35,718 bases of DNA from UBA1737 sp964541525 (GCA_964541525.1 CAZIQF010000018.1:1-35718), one strand, 5' to 3'; positions 23,135-31,981 are shown, counted from the stretch's first letter. Notes: generated by a model not told the origin, from the letters alone. A program made the numbers and translations.

Positions 23135-23595
23135 AAAGAGTATTAATGATGTGCTTTGTGTTAGCTATTGCATTTGTGATAGTTGGATGTAATAATGAAA
23201 AAAAAGATGGAAATTTTTATACTTTAAGAGAAGCATATGATAAAGGGCTTTTGTTAAAAGGAGATCTTGAAAATATCGCTTATTATTATAATGAACTTGA
23301 AATTAGTAATTATAATCCAATACCAAAAACGCCTGCTGTTATAGATAAGAAGACAGAAAAGATAATAAAAGAGATGTATTTAGAAAAAATACTTAATAAT
23401 AAAAATATAAGTGTAAATGTAGTAAATTTATATAATTATTATGGAACTTATAATGGGAACATAGCATTATCTATTACTGATGACTATTATGTCTATGATT
23501 ACCTTTGCCAAGATGAATATATAATAGATGGAATTATTTTTTATAATTTTCATGAAGCGTCCATAAGAATTTTTACTTTTGATGAAAGGAAATAG
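23131..23595 (+). CDS. Small lipoprotein, locus 2
   Basis: A 154-residue lipoprotein. The signal peptide ends in IVGC (Cys at about residue 20). The mature part has FYTLREAYDKGLLLKGDLEN near its start, a helix-rich motif I have seen in small lipoproteins of gut Firmicutes but cannot name, and ends in a beta-rich stretch. It has the same operon position as the lipoprotein at 14836 but shares little sequence with it, so only the leader and signal region are conserved between the loci. Confidence 0.75.
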   Translation: MKRVLMMCFVLAIAFVIVGCNNEKKDGNFYTLREAYDKGLLLKGDLENIAYYYNELEISNYNPIPKTPAVIDKKTEKIIKEMYLEKILNNKNISVNVVNLYNYYGTYNGNIALSITDDYYVYDYLCQDEYIIDGIIFYNFHEASIRIFTFDERK

Positions 23596-23604
23596 ATATA
23601 TAAT

Positions 23605-26600
23605 ATGATTAGAAAAAATATTAAATTAAAAAAATTATTTTATAATATATTAGTGATTACTTCATTTATAGTAACTTGTTTAGTATTTTTACAAAAAATT
23701 CCAAATTCGAGTTTTATAAAATATGAAAATTATAATATTGATGAAGTAATTAGTCAAAATGAAAAGTATGATACTAAGTCTCTTAATAATATAACTACCG
23801 TTCTGAATGATCTTTTAGAAGGTTATACGGGAGAAGGATATAATTTAGAAGAAGAATATTATTCTAATGTTGTATCCCGTTCAATGGATAGCAAAAAACA
23901 ATGTGACGACCATTGTTCTTCGCATGGACCGGGACATGAAAATGGAGGTATTAATTTACTAGATACTGGATGCAGAAATTATATGGGTTGGTCATATGGA
24001 AACTATGGTTCACTTAGTATACCAATTTGGATAAATATGACTTCAATGAATACTATAACTAATGTAACGCATAGAAATACATTAATTAATGATATTAGAT
24101 ATCAAATATCATTATGGAATTCAGTACAAATGCATGATGGGTCAGGTACATTGGTTTATTTATATGAAGTAGGAATTGGAGAAAGCACAAGACCAAATAA
24201 TATTAATGGTAAAAAAGTTGTAGAAATATTAAGAAAAGATGGGAATTATTCAGGACAATTTGATCCCAATGATCTTCAAATTAGGATAAATTATTCTTAT
24301 AGTAGTTACAATGATAGAGATGGGAGAAATGTTGATACTCCACTACATGAAATGGGCCATCTATTAGGTTTAATGGATTTAGAAGCGGATGGTAGTGGAA
24401 TTGCAAGGGGAACTCATAAAACTCTTATGGGATATAATAGAGGAACAACAATTAATGGGATTGATAAAGCAATTAAATATCAAGATATACAAGGTGTTGC
24501 AGTTTTAAATAATATACATACTGAACACAAATTTGATAGATTTGTATTGAAAAATGGCAGATATTTAAATATATGCTTTTATTGTGATAGAATTGATTCA
24601 ACAATTTTTGCAAAAAGTGGTGTATTAGAAATGCAGTCTGAAACAACTTGTGTACATGATTTTCAACCATTGGTTTCATGTGCAGATAATCATTGGTTTA
24701 AATGTACAAAATGTTATAAAGTAATAGAAAGTGATTATTATTTTAATGTGGAAGGAACATCAACTTCAAGAACAATAAAAATTTTAGGTCCCGTTAACAA
24801 TAGTATTCAAATAGCTAATATCCCTAATAAAATAATTGATATCAATGTTACTAGTATTGGTGCTGACGCATTTAAAAATTGTAAAAATTTACAAAAAGTT
24901 GTTATACCAAATACTATTACGAATATTGATTCCAGTGCATTTGAAAACTGTTCTTATCTACAATCAGTAACATTACCAACGAATTTAGTAGCAATTGGCA
25001 GTTCGGTGTTTAAGGAATGTGGAAGCCTTGCAACTATAACTATTCCTAATGGTGTAACACATATAGATTCAAGTGCTTTTGAAAATTGTTCATATTTGCA
25101 ATCAGTAACACTGCCAACGAATTTAGTAGCAATAGGTTCCTCAGCATTTAAAGGTTGTGGAAGTTTAGGAAATATAACAATACCAAATAGCGTGACTAAT
25201 ATAGATTCAAGTGCTTTTGAAAATTGTTCATATCTACAGACAATAATATTATCTTCAAATTTAAATGCGATTGGTGTATCAGCATTTAAAGGCTGTGGAA
25301 GTTTAGGAAGTATAACAATTCCAAGTAGTGTTCAGTATATTGATGACTCAGCCTTTGAAAATTGTGTAAGTTTAGTTTCAGTGATTGTAGAAAGAGAGAT
25401 ATCGAATATAACAAATTTAGGCAATTATGCATTTGCTGGATGTTCATCTGCATTGCAAATTATTGTTCCTCAAAATAGAGTAGCTGAATATAAAAATAAG
25501 GTGTATTGGTCAAGTTATAAATCTAAGATTATACCTAATAGTAATTCATTTGATGAATATGAATTAGATTGCTATAGAGTTTTCAATATAGAGTTGACAT
25601 TAAATCCAAAATACAATAAATTATATAAATTAAATGTTAATTGTGCAAAGAATTATAAAATTGTATCAACTGCCAATTCTGCGATTGAAATGAAAATATA
25701 TGACAGTAATATGGATTTAGTAACATCTGGTAATGATTTAATTTCATATTATCTTGGTAAAGGAGTTTATTATTTAGATTTGAGATTTGTAGATGATGAA
25801 AATAGTGGAGTGATTACAACAACATTCCAGTTGACTTGGCCTGTTAGTAAATATGATATTTCAATGGGGAATACAAATCTATTAACTCATTTACACGAAA
25901 CTCCAAATGGCAATTTTATTAACAAATTATATTTGCAAAGTGTAAATGGAGAGGGCTTCTATAAATTTACAATAACTGGGTATGATAAAAATAATAATTT
26001 AATTATACTTCCTTCTAATGCTATAAAAGTATATAAAAGTGGTACTACAGATGAAATCATCAATTGTTATTCTATGATTGATAGCTCTGTTTTTGCAGAA
26101 AATTCAGAAAATGTGAACTCATTAATAGTTTATTTATATGATTATTTAGGATTCTATATTGATATTTGTCTACCAACAAATGAATATAATTCTTTAACTT
26201 TAAATATTCAAAAGGTAACCGAAAATATTGTTGACTTGTTTGAACTATCTGAGAGTCAAGATCAAAATGTATTGAATTTTTCAGGAATTTCTTTAGGTGA
26301 TAATCTTCAAAAAATGGTACTTAAACAAGCAGGACGATTTGAATTAGATACAAATGGTTTTAGTCAAGGACAATTTGTGGTGTTAAAAGTTAGAGCAATA
26401 GTTGATGATACAATGGTATTTGCAGAACCAATTTTGTATGATTTATCATTAAATAATCAATATGAATTTGATATGCTGGAAGGTACATATTATGTGGGAT
26501 ATATCGGAGCTGATTTAAATGTAAATTTATCATGTGTATTGACTAGAAAAGTAACAATTTATGGAGATAGTTATTTAGATCCTGACCCTAATTTTGTTGG

Positions 26601-27144
26601 TGTCAATGGATCTGAAGTTACTCTAAATGGTGGTCTTCAATATTCTAACGAAATTACACAGGGATTTACAAGAGTTATTTATTTAACTACTGGTGAATCT
26701 AGATTGGACTATTATTGGTACTCAAGTGACGAAAATGTTGCTAGAATTACTGACTTTGGAACAGTTGTCGGATTAAATGTTAATAATGATACTTCTGTCA
26801 AAATAATGGCTGTAAATATTGAAGATCCTTCAAAAGTTTTTGTTAAAGAATTTATAATTAAAAAAGATACGAAGACTTTTGATAGTGACCCAATAGAAAG
26901 ATATGGAGAAATAATTATTGATACAGATGTTTCAAACGAAGCTCAAATTGATTTAAGTGAATTGAATGTTCCTATCAATTGGTTACAATATTTCACATGG
27001 AGTTCATCAGATTCTGATTTATATGTTGATCAGTTTGGAAGAATATTTGCAGATGAAGAAAAAATAGGAAACACTTATACTATTACAGGAACATATAAAC
27101 TAAATTCAAGAGTTAAAGTATATATTACTGTAACAGTTAAATAA
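23605..27144 (+). CDS. Surface metzincin-type protease with LRR and Ig-like repeats
   Basis: A 1179-residue protein with an N-terminal hydrophobic segment (about 13-31) that acts as signal or anchor. Residues about 130-300 form a zinc-protease domain with HEMGHLLGLMD at 248-258, matching HExxHxxGxxD of metzincins, and TLMGYNRG about 15 residues later as a likely Met-turn. Residues about 406-625 are BspA-like LRR_5 repeats with near-identical units (SSAFENCSYLQSVTLPTNL). The C-terminal half shares LTHLHE and the beta-rich layout of the protein at 15330, ending in two Big_2-like domains. The ribosome site (AAAGGAAA) is unusually far, about 14 nt, from the ATG. It may degrade host or mucus proteins or process neighbours; this is inference. 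Confidence 0.82.
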   Translation: MIRKNIKLKKLFYNILVITSFIVTCLVFLQKIPNSSFIKYENYNIDEVISQNEKYDTKSLNNITTVLNDLLEGYTGEGYNLEEEYYSNVVSRSMDSKKQCDDHCSSHGPGHENGGINLLDTGCRNYMGWSYGNYGSLSIPIWINMTSMNTITNVTHRNTLINDIRYQISLWNSVQMHDGSGTLVYLYEVGIGESTRPNNINGKKVVEILRKDGNYSGQFDPNDLQIRINYSYSSYNDRDGRNVDTPLHEMGHLLGLMDLEADGSGIARGTHKTLMGYNRGTTINGIDKAIKYQDIQGVAVLNNIHTEHKFDRFVLKNGRYLNICFYCDRIDSTIFAKSGVLEMQSETTCVHDFQPLVSCADNHWFKCTKCYKVIESDYYFNVEGTSTSRTIKILGPVNNSIQIANIPNKIIDINVTSIGADAFKNCKNLQKVVIPNTITNIDSSAFENCSYLQSVTLPTNLVAIGSSVFKECGSLATITIPNGVTHIDSSAFENCSYLQSVTLPTNLVAIGSSAFKGCGSLGNITIPNSVTNIDSSAFENCSYLQTIILSSNLNAIGVSAFKGCGSLGSITIPSSVQYIDDSAFENCVSLVSVIVEREISNITNLGNYAFAGCSSALQIIVPQNRVAEYKNKVYWSSYKSKIIPNSNSFDEYELDCYRVFNIELTLNPKYNKLYKLNVNCAKNYKIVSTANSAIEMKIYDSNMDLVTSGNDLISYYLGKGVYYLDLRFVDDENSGVITTTFQLTWPVSKYDISMGNTNLLTHLHETPNGNFINKLYLQSVNGEGFYKFTITGYDKNNNLIILPSNAIKVYKSGTTDEIINCYSMIDSSVFAENSENVNSLIVYLYDYLGFYIDICLPTNEYNSLTLNIQKVTENIVDLFELSESQDQNVLNFSGISLGDNLQKMVLKQAGRFELDTNGFSQGQFVVLKVRAIVDDTMVFAEPILYDLSLNNQYEFDMLEGTYYVGYIGADLNVNLSCVLTRKVTIYGDSYLDPDPNFVGVNGSEVTLNGGLQYSNEITQGFTRVIYLTTGESRLDYYWYSSDENVARITDFGTVVGLNVNNDTSVKIMAVNIEDPSKVFVKEFIIKKDTKTFDSDPIERYGEIIIDTDVSNEAQIDLSELNVPINWLQYFTWSSSDSDLYVDQFGRIFADEEKIGNTYTITGTYKLNSRVKVYITVTVK

Positions 27145-27307
27145 ATTATTTAAGAATTTTTGACACTTTTCTACAAACCAACTAGTGTATAATATTAGTG
27201 TATAAACTAATATTATATGCGTAATAGTTTTAGATTATACGCATTAATATTAAAAATCTTAAAATTTATAATCTTATTAAATAAGATTACAAAGGAGGGA
27301 TTATTTA

Positions 27308-27370
27308 ATGCGTTGGACAAACGACACTACGCCGCTTCGAATACGTAGCGGTTGCTATGATAATACATAA
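27308..27370 (+). CDS. 20-residue ORF in the 340-bp repeat, copy 1
   Basis: It encodes MRWTNDTTPLRIRSGCYDNT with a perfect AAAGGAGGG ribosome site. Base use is unlike the neighbours: CG-rich codons and an internal CCGCT/AGCGG hairpin. The copy at 30046 is identical. It could be a leader peptide whose translation controls the terminator at 27405. Confidence 0.5.
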   Translation: MRWTNDTTPLRIRSGCYDNT

Positions 27371-27404
27371 ATTGTATGATACAATTAAATATTATAAATA
27401 AACT

Positions 27405-27450
27405 GGCAATTATGGCTAGATACCTAGTATCTAACTATGATTGCCTTTTT
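27405..27450 (+). terminator. Terminator in the 340-bp repeat, copy 1
   Basis: GGCAAT (27405-27410)/ATTGCC (27440-27445) forms the outer stem and TAGATAC/GTATCTA the inner stem with a 3-nt loop, then five T. It lies 35 nt after the 20-codon ORF. Confidence 0.8.
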
Positions 27451-27479
27451 GTTTGCAGAATTTGTATTAATTTATACAT
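27435..27479 (-). CDS. 14-residue minus-strand ORF, copy 1
   Basis: It encodes MYKLIQILQTKRQS behind a perfect AAGGAGG, 7 nt before the ATG, and overlaps the terminator. The copy at 30173-30217 encodes the same peptide with one silent change. Translation is unproven. Confidence 0.35.
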   Translation of the reverse strand: MYKLIQILQTKRQS

Positions 27480-27547
27480 TCGTGGGCCTCCTTGCGGATT
27501 TTTAAGTTTTTTTGAAAATTTAGAAATTCACAAGGAGGTTTTTTATT

Positions 27548-27979
27548 ATGAAAAAGAAAGTTATTTATAAGGTGACTACTAAATATTCAATTGAAATTGA
27601 AACTGAAAATATCAATGAAGAAAAGTTAATTGAAGAGTTAAATAAAGAGTTTGAAAGACAGCTTAAGCAAGATAAAACATATCATGCAAAAACTGTATCT
27701 TTAGAATACTTAAATCAAAAGTACGGATTTGAACTTGCTGATACAAGTTTAAGTGAAGATGAAATTGAATTAATAGAACAACAAGAATTAGAAAAAGAAG
27801 AATTTAATAAAAAATTACATGAAGCAATAGAAAAATTAAGACCAAGACAAAAAGAAATTATTATAAAAATATTCTTTGAAGAAAAGACACAAGGAGAAGT
27901 TTCAATAGAATTAGGAGTATCAGAAGCTTGTATTTCTATTACTTTAGAGAGAGCTTTAAATAATTTGAAAAAAATTTAA
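27548..27979 (+). CDS. Sigma-70 region 4-like protein
   Basis: A 143-residue protein starting behind AAGGAGG. The N-terminal 90 residues are charged and helical (YSIEIETENINEEKLIEELN); residues about 90-143 form a sigma region 4 helix-turn-helix (LRPRQKEIIIKIFFEE, QGEVSIELGVSEACISITLE). Proteins of this kind occur in Tn916-like conjugative elements and prophages as small sigma-like regulators. No conjugation genes are present here, so it is likely a relic of such an element. The terminal codons are A/T-only. Confidence 0.75.
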   Translation: MKKKVIYKVTTKYSIEIETENINEEKLIEELNKEFERQLKQDKTYHAKTVSLEYLNQKYGFELADTSLSEDEIELIEQQELEKEEFNKKLHEAIEKLRPRQKEIIIKIFFEEKTQGEVSIELGVSEACISITLERALNNLKKI

Positions 27980-28087
27980 AAAATTTTTAAATTTTTTCTA
28001 AAAAACGTTTAAGTTTTTGCACCTAACTTTCCATATATAGTGAGGGGATATTTTTTCTCTTTAAAAGTTTTAAGTGGAGGACAAGTA

Positions 28088-28267
28088 ATGGATAATAAAA
28101 AAGTTTATAGTTATTCATTGAAAAAGAAAAAACTAAAAAAATGGATCTATGAAAATAATTATACATTACCATATGTTGCTAAAAGATTAGGAATTAGTAT
28201 TTGTGAACTTATTATACAGGAAGAAATGATAATAAGACATATTATACAGGAAGAATTAAAGAATTAG
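28088..28267 (+). pseudogene. Truncated small HTH gene fused to RHS DNA
   Basis: The start ATG 28088 follows GTGGAGG. The first 38 residues (SLKKKKLKKWIYENNYTLPYVAKRLGISICEL, in two halves) look like the small helix-turn-helix proteins that accompany sigma-like genes in Tn916-type elements. From about 28207 the DNA is RHS sequence read in another frame, giving the odd tail IIQEEMIIRHIIQEELKN and a stop at 28267. A deletion therefore joined the HTH gene to the inside of an RHS gene. Confidence 0.65.
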
Positions 28268-29613
28268 AGTATACTAATGGAAATAATCAAATTATTAAGT
28301 ATGTCTACGAATATGATGATTACAGCAATATATCAAAAATATATGGATATACTAATGGTGTAGAAGTATATTATGAAGAAAACAATTATGATATATTTAA
28401 TCAACTAAATTTTCAACGGATCGAAATTGAAGATGAAATTATTGTAAGTGAATATGGTTATGATTCAAGAGGTAATAATGAAGGATATTATTCATATAAT
28501 CAAACAACAGGTGAAAGTTTAAATAGTGCTTATTTTTTCTATAATAGTAAAGACGAAATGATACAAGCCAATATAAATGGACAAAACTATAATATTGCTT
28601 ATTCATCAACAGGACAACCAAGTATATATTTAGGTTGGTCTATAACATACGATATGCGAAATATATGTGTTATAGAAAATGATGATTATCATATTGAATA
28701 CTATTATAATGCTAATGGAATAAGAGTTGGTAAATCAATAAATAATGGATTTTCAATCGAGTCAGTAAATTATATTTTAGACGGAAGTAATATTATTAGA
28801 GAAACTCATACTGGAGCAAGCAATTATACAATGGAATACTACTATGATTCAAATGATAGTATTATTGGGTTTACTTATAATGGTAGTAAATTCCTGTATT
28901 TAAAAAATTTACAAAACGATATAATCGGAATAATTGACTCTAGTAATAATATTGTGGTAAAATATTACTATGATGCCTATGGAAGAATAGTTAAAACTTT
29001 AGATACATCAGGAATTAATTTAAGTTCTATTAATCCATTTAGATATAGAGGCTATTATCAAGATAATGAAACAGGCTGGTATTATTTAAATAGTAGATAC
29101 TATAACCCGATTGCTAACAGATTTATTACAATGGATGAAATAGAATATTTAGGTGCAAGTGGTAGTGCATTAAGTTATAATTTATATAGTTATTGTGAAA
29201 ATAATCCTGTTAATAATGTGGATCCTAATGGGAATGTAAGAATTAATATTAAATGGTTGGCAACTACAATTAATATTATAATTATTGTAATTCCTGCATT
29301 ATTTGCAATAGCTAAGGTTTGGTCTACAGTTTCAAAAAGTACAAGTAAAATAAAGAAATTTATTGATGTCTTGGTTAAAAGCGGTAATAAACTTATGAAA
29401 AAACTGGATGACAGGTTATATTGTATGTTTGCCAAAACATCTACTTATCTTTGGGTGAAAACTATTGGTATTGCATTGTTTACGATATTAGATATTATAG
29501 GTTCAATTGGATCTGTGATTCAATATGTAGTAGACATATTAGATGGTAAATGGGATGGTTATTTAGATACGAAAAAATTCAACCCAAAACTAGATTTTAC
29601 AAAAGATTATTAG
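28207..29613 (+). pseudogene. RHS-repeat C-terminal fragment with membrane toxin tip
   Basis: The frame is open from 28207, directly after a TGA, to 29613 but has no start before ATG 28558. It encodes YD-repeats (TYYTGRNDNKTYYTGRIKEL, then more) and the RHS core end (INPFRYRGYYQDNETGWYYL, SRYYNPIANRFITMDE, NPVNNVDPNG). After DPNG the variable tip of about 126 residues has two hydrophobic segments (INIIIIVIPALFAIA and KTIGIALFTILDIIGSIGSV) and a charged end. A tip of this kind suggests membrane damage as a toxin. The N-terminal shell and export part are missing, so this is an orphan RHS-CT. The stop overlaps the ribosome site of the next gene. Confidence 0.82.
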
Positions 29614-29622
29614 GAGGTTTTC

Positions 29623-29901
29623 ATGGATTTAATAGATTATTTTATAGGTAATGGGTTAACTTTTGCTGTTGCAGCTTTTCCAGTAATCTTATCTATATTT
29701 TTACATAGATATTGTAAAGTTCAAATTAAGTATATATACTTTATTTTGATATTGTATATAATTATACCTATTTATGTATTATACTTTAATTTTTCAATAG
29801 ATAATTTATTATATCAATCTTTTTCGTTATTGTCTTCATTCATTTATTTACTATTTGAAAATTTATATGTAAAAGTAAAGAATGATAAAGATAATATTTG
29901 A
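29623..29901 (+). CDS. Membrane immunity protein candidate
   Basis: A 92-residue protein with three hydrophobic segments (about residues 9-27, 36-55 and 63-82), short loops and a lysine-rich end. It starts 9 nt after the RHS stop; TAGGAGG, made by the stop codon itself, is its ribosome site, so translation is coupled. RHS and other polymorphic toxins are followed by a cognate immunity gene, and immunity to membrane-acting toxins is often a small membrane protein. I infer that role from position and topology only; there is no sequence family I can name. Confidence 0.65.
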   Translation: MDLIDYFIGNGLTFAVAAFPVILSIFLHRYCKVQIKYIYFILILYIIIPIYVLYFNFSIDNLLYQSFSLLSSFIYLLFENLYVKVKNDKDNI

Positions 29902-30045
29902 CATTTTTCTACAAACCAATTAGTGTATAATATTAGTGTATAAACTAATATTATATGCGTAATAGTTTTAGATTATACGCATTAATATTAAAAATCTTAA
30001 AATTTATAATCTTATTAAATAAGATTACAAAGGAGGGATTATTTA

Positions 30046-30108
30046 ATGCGTTGGACAAACGACACTACGCCGCTTCGAATACGTAGCGGTTGCTATGATA
30101 ATACATAA
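30046..30108 (+). CDS. 20-residue ORF in the 340-bp repeat, copy 2
   Basis: Identical to the ORF at 27308, with the same AAAGGAGGG. Its terminator is at 30143-30188. Confidence 0.45.
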   Translation: MRWTNDTTPLRIRSGCYDNT

Positions 30109-30142
30109 ATTGTATGATACAATTAAATATTATAAATAAACT

Positions 30143-30188
30143 GGCAATTATGGCTAGATACCTAGTATCTAACTATGATTGCCTTTTT
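30143..30188 (+). terminator. Terminator in the 340-bp repeat, copy 2
   Basis: Same double stem as at 27405-27450, with GGCAAT/ATTGCC and a T-run. Confidence 0.8.
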
Positions 30189-30217
30189 GTTTGCAAAATT
30201 TGTATTAATTTATACAT
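30173..30217 (-). CDS. 14-residue minus-strand ORF, copy 2
   Basis: Same peptide as at 27435-27479 with AAGGAGG before the ATG. Here the frame is open further upstream to an ATG at 30394, but that ATG has no ribosome site. Confidence 0.35.
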   Translation of the reverse strand: MYKLIQILQTKRQS

Positions 30218-30237
30218 TCGTGGGCCTCCTTGCGGAT

Positions 30238-30486
30238 ATATACGCGTATAGGGAATAATAGGAAATAGAGTTCCAATCAGTTCCACTGTTCCATTGCTCC
30301 ACTTCTTATGATGATATTCTAGGATATTTAGAATAATAAGTATCATCAAATAAATAACCGCATTAACAAACCCTCGCAGAATTTCAGCACCCATTTTAAG
30401 GGCTATAGCAGAGTTTTATTTTGGAAGTGATAAAATGCTGAGGTCATCATCTAAATGACGGTGTGTACCAATTTTAAAGGAACAGT
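30238..30486 (-). other. Possible remnant of a small membrane protein gene
   Basis: On the minus strand a frame from 30394 reads MGAEILRGFVNAVIYLMILI and then LEYHHKKWSNGTVELIG before entering the 340-bp repeat. It has one hydrophobic segment but no ribosome site and no known family. It may be a leftover of the element that carried the sigma-like gene. I see nothing else here. Confidence 0.3.
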
Positions 30487-30566
30487 CTTTTTACTTTCTC
30501 ATTTGTCTGGACTTAAAACAAGTTTTAGTACATAATTACTTGAACTACTTAAGAAAGGAGCAGATG

Positions 30567-30758
30567 ATGGAAAACAATCTTATAAGTGATGAAGAAAGAA
30601 GAAAGTCAAAAGAAAAGATGAATAGACTAATAGACTCTGAATTAAGACTAAGAACTATTCAGAATTAAGATGGATATTACTTGGACTATTCCGTTGACAT
30701 CAAAGATCATGATGTGTATATAGAAGGACAAGAAATATTAAGTGAAATAGAAAGATAA
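30567..30758 (+). pseudogene. Small acidic protein gene with stop (copy 2)
   Basis: The frame starts MENNLISDEERRKSKEKMNR and reaches a TAA at 30666-30668 after 33 codons. The same frame then reads DGYYLDYSVDIKDHDVYIEG to a stop at 30758. Compared with copy 1 one base is missing in the attca(c)gaatt stretch. Both copies are broken, at different reading-frame outcomes, so the ancestral gene has decayed. Confidence 0.65.
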
Positions 30759-30805
30759 GTATGGAAATACATTAATGGAGAAACTATAAACTACTAATGT
30801 AGATG

Positions 30806-30826
30806 AAAGGATATGTTCCTTTTGTC
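30806..30826 (+). terminator. Terminator in the 354-bp repeat, copy 2
   Basis: AAAGGA (30806-30811) pairs with TCCTTT (30817-30822). The compensated change relative to copy 1 supports a selected hairpin. Confidence 0.6.
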
Positions 30827-30898
30827 GTTTAAGATAAATTTTGTAGATATTAATTAAGAATTATGATATAATAATTTATATTTATTGGAGGCGATAGA

Positions 30899-31798
30899 AT
30901 GTATAAAGAATTTGAAGATCTTTTTAATAAATATAATATTATAAAATGTGAACAATTAACAAAGGGATTTTCACAAGACAAAAAATACATTATAGAAGAT
31001 GATAAGAATATAAAATACGTATTAAGAATTTCAGATATAAGTGTTTTTGAAAAAAGAAAATATCAATTTCAAATACTAAAACAATTAAATGAATTAAATA
31101 TTTATTGTTCTACTCCAATAGAATTTGGAATGATTGATGAGAATAATTGCTATACATTACTATCATGGTTAGATGGTGTTGATGCAGAAACAATTATTAG
31201 AAATATGAGTAATGAGGAAGCGTACTTATTAGGAATTGATGCAGGCAAGATATTAAAGAAAATTCACAATATAGAAATTAATAAACCAAAAGAATCTTGG
31301 TATGATAGATATTTGCCAAAAATGAAAAGAAAAATTAATAATGTATTAAATTGTGAATATCAAATTCCAATGCAAGATGCGTTATTAAAGTATTATCAAG
31401 AAAATGTGCAATTAATGAAAAATAGACCAGTATGCTTTTGTCATGGAGATTATCATTTAGGTAATATGATAGTTCATAATGGTAAAATAGGTATTATAGA
31501 TTTTGATAGATGTGGCATTACTGATCCATATGATGAGTTTAAACCATTTTGCTGGAATACAATCGAAAGTGAATATTTTGAAACAGGCATGATTGATGGC
31601 TATTTTGATAATCATATACCTGATAATTTCTTTAAAATATTAAAATACTATACGGTTGAATCACTGATATCATATCTACCCTGGGCAGTTAATTTTGGTG
31701 GAGTAGAAATTGAAGTTATGAAAAAAATAAATAATCTTCAAATGGTATGGTGGGATGAATTTAAACTTGACATTCCTACGTGGTATAAACGCAAATAA
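30899..31798 (+). CDS. APH-family small-molecule kinase
   Basis: A 299-residue protein of the aminoglycoside phosphotransferase/choline kinase fold. The catalytic loop is HGDYHLGNM (about residues 182-190) with the Asp base and Asn; the metal-binding motif IDFDRCG follows at about 200. The N-lobe has KYVLRISD with a positively charged strand and a hinge LLSWLDGVDAE. Many such proteins in gut Firmicutes phosphorylate sugars or other small molecules, and resistance cannot be assumed. The start follows TTGGAGG at ideal spacing. It appears to be monocistronic. Confidence 0.85.
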   Translation: MYKEFEDLFNKYNIIKCEQLTKGFSQDKKYIIEDDKNIKYVLRISDISVFEKRKYQFQILKQLNELNIYCSTPIEFGMIDENNCYTLLSWLDGVDAETIIRNMSNEEAYLLGIDAGKILKKIHNIEINKPKESWYDRYLPKMKRKINNVLNCEYQIPMQDALLKYYQENVQLMKNRPVCFCHGDYHLGNMIVHNGKIGIIDFDRCGITDPYDEFKPFCWNTIESEYFETGMIDGYFDNHIPDNFFKILKYYTVESLISYLPWAVNFGGVEIEVMKKINNLQMVWWDEFKLDIPTWYKRK

Positions 31799-31981
31799 TT
31801 GGTGAGATAACTAAAGATTATATGGTGTAAATATTTTTTGCCAATTTACAAAAATATTTTCTTGATGATTTACAAGCCTGGATGTTATATCATGATAATT
31901 AATACTTAGATATTTTATAAAAATAATGGCCAGGGTATTATCCTAAATTAAACATATAGATATTAATATAACCTCAATTGT

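Larger units (their letters stand above)
27160..27499 (+). repeat. 340-bp direct repeat, copy 1
   Basis: This block and 29898-30237 are nearly identical and equal in length, 2738 bp apart. The order is TTGACA and TATAAT (22 bp apart, too far for a standard promoter), a perfect 12-bp palindrome TATAATATTAGT/ACTAATATTATA, a second palindrome ATGCGTA/TACGCAT (27217-27244), a third AATCTTATT/AATAAGATT (27270-27288), a plus-strand 20-codon ORF, a terminator and a minus-strand 14-codon ORF. It may be a regulatory unit of a former mobile element, here flanking an RHS module. Confidence 0.85.
29898..30237 (+). repeat. 340-bp direct repeat, copy 2
   Basis: Same order of palindromes, ORFs and terminator as copy 1; it starts inside the last codon of the immunity gene. 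The few differences include t for c in ttgacat and a changed base in the minus-strand ORF. Confidence 0.85.
30487..30840 (+). repeat. 354-bp direct repeat, copy 2
   Basis: Matches 18437-18791 over its whole length, with scattered changes in the small gene and the terminator stem. It directly precedes the promoter region of the kinase gene. Confidence 0.8.

Noticed and set aside
24473..24679. Minus-strand frames inside large genes (here, 16424-16669, 20374-20782 and 33528-33728)
   Set aside because: They are shadows of well-supported plus-strand genes with no ribosome sites of their own.
30173..30394. 73-codon minus-strand frame
   Set aside because: The long form has no ribosome site and runs through two unrelated blocks; only the short inner ORF with AAGGAGG is noted, at low confidence.
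30899..31798. Aminoglycoside resistance gene
   Set aside because: The APH fold is clear but the sequence does not match any resistance subgroup I can recognise; many such kinases act on other substrates.
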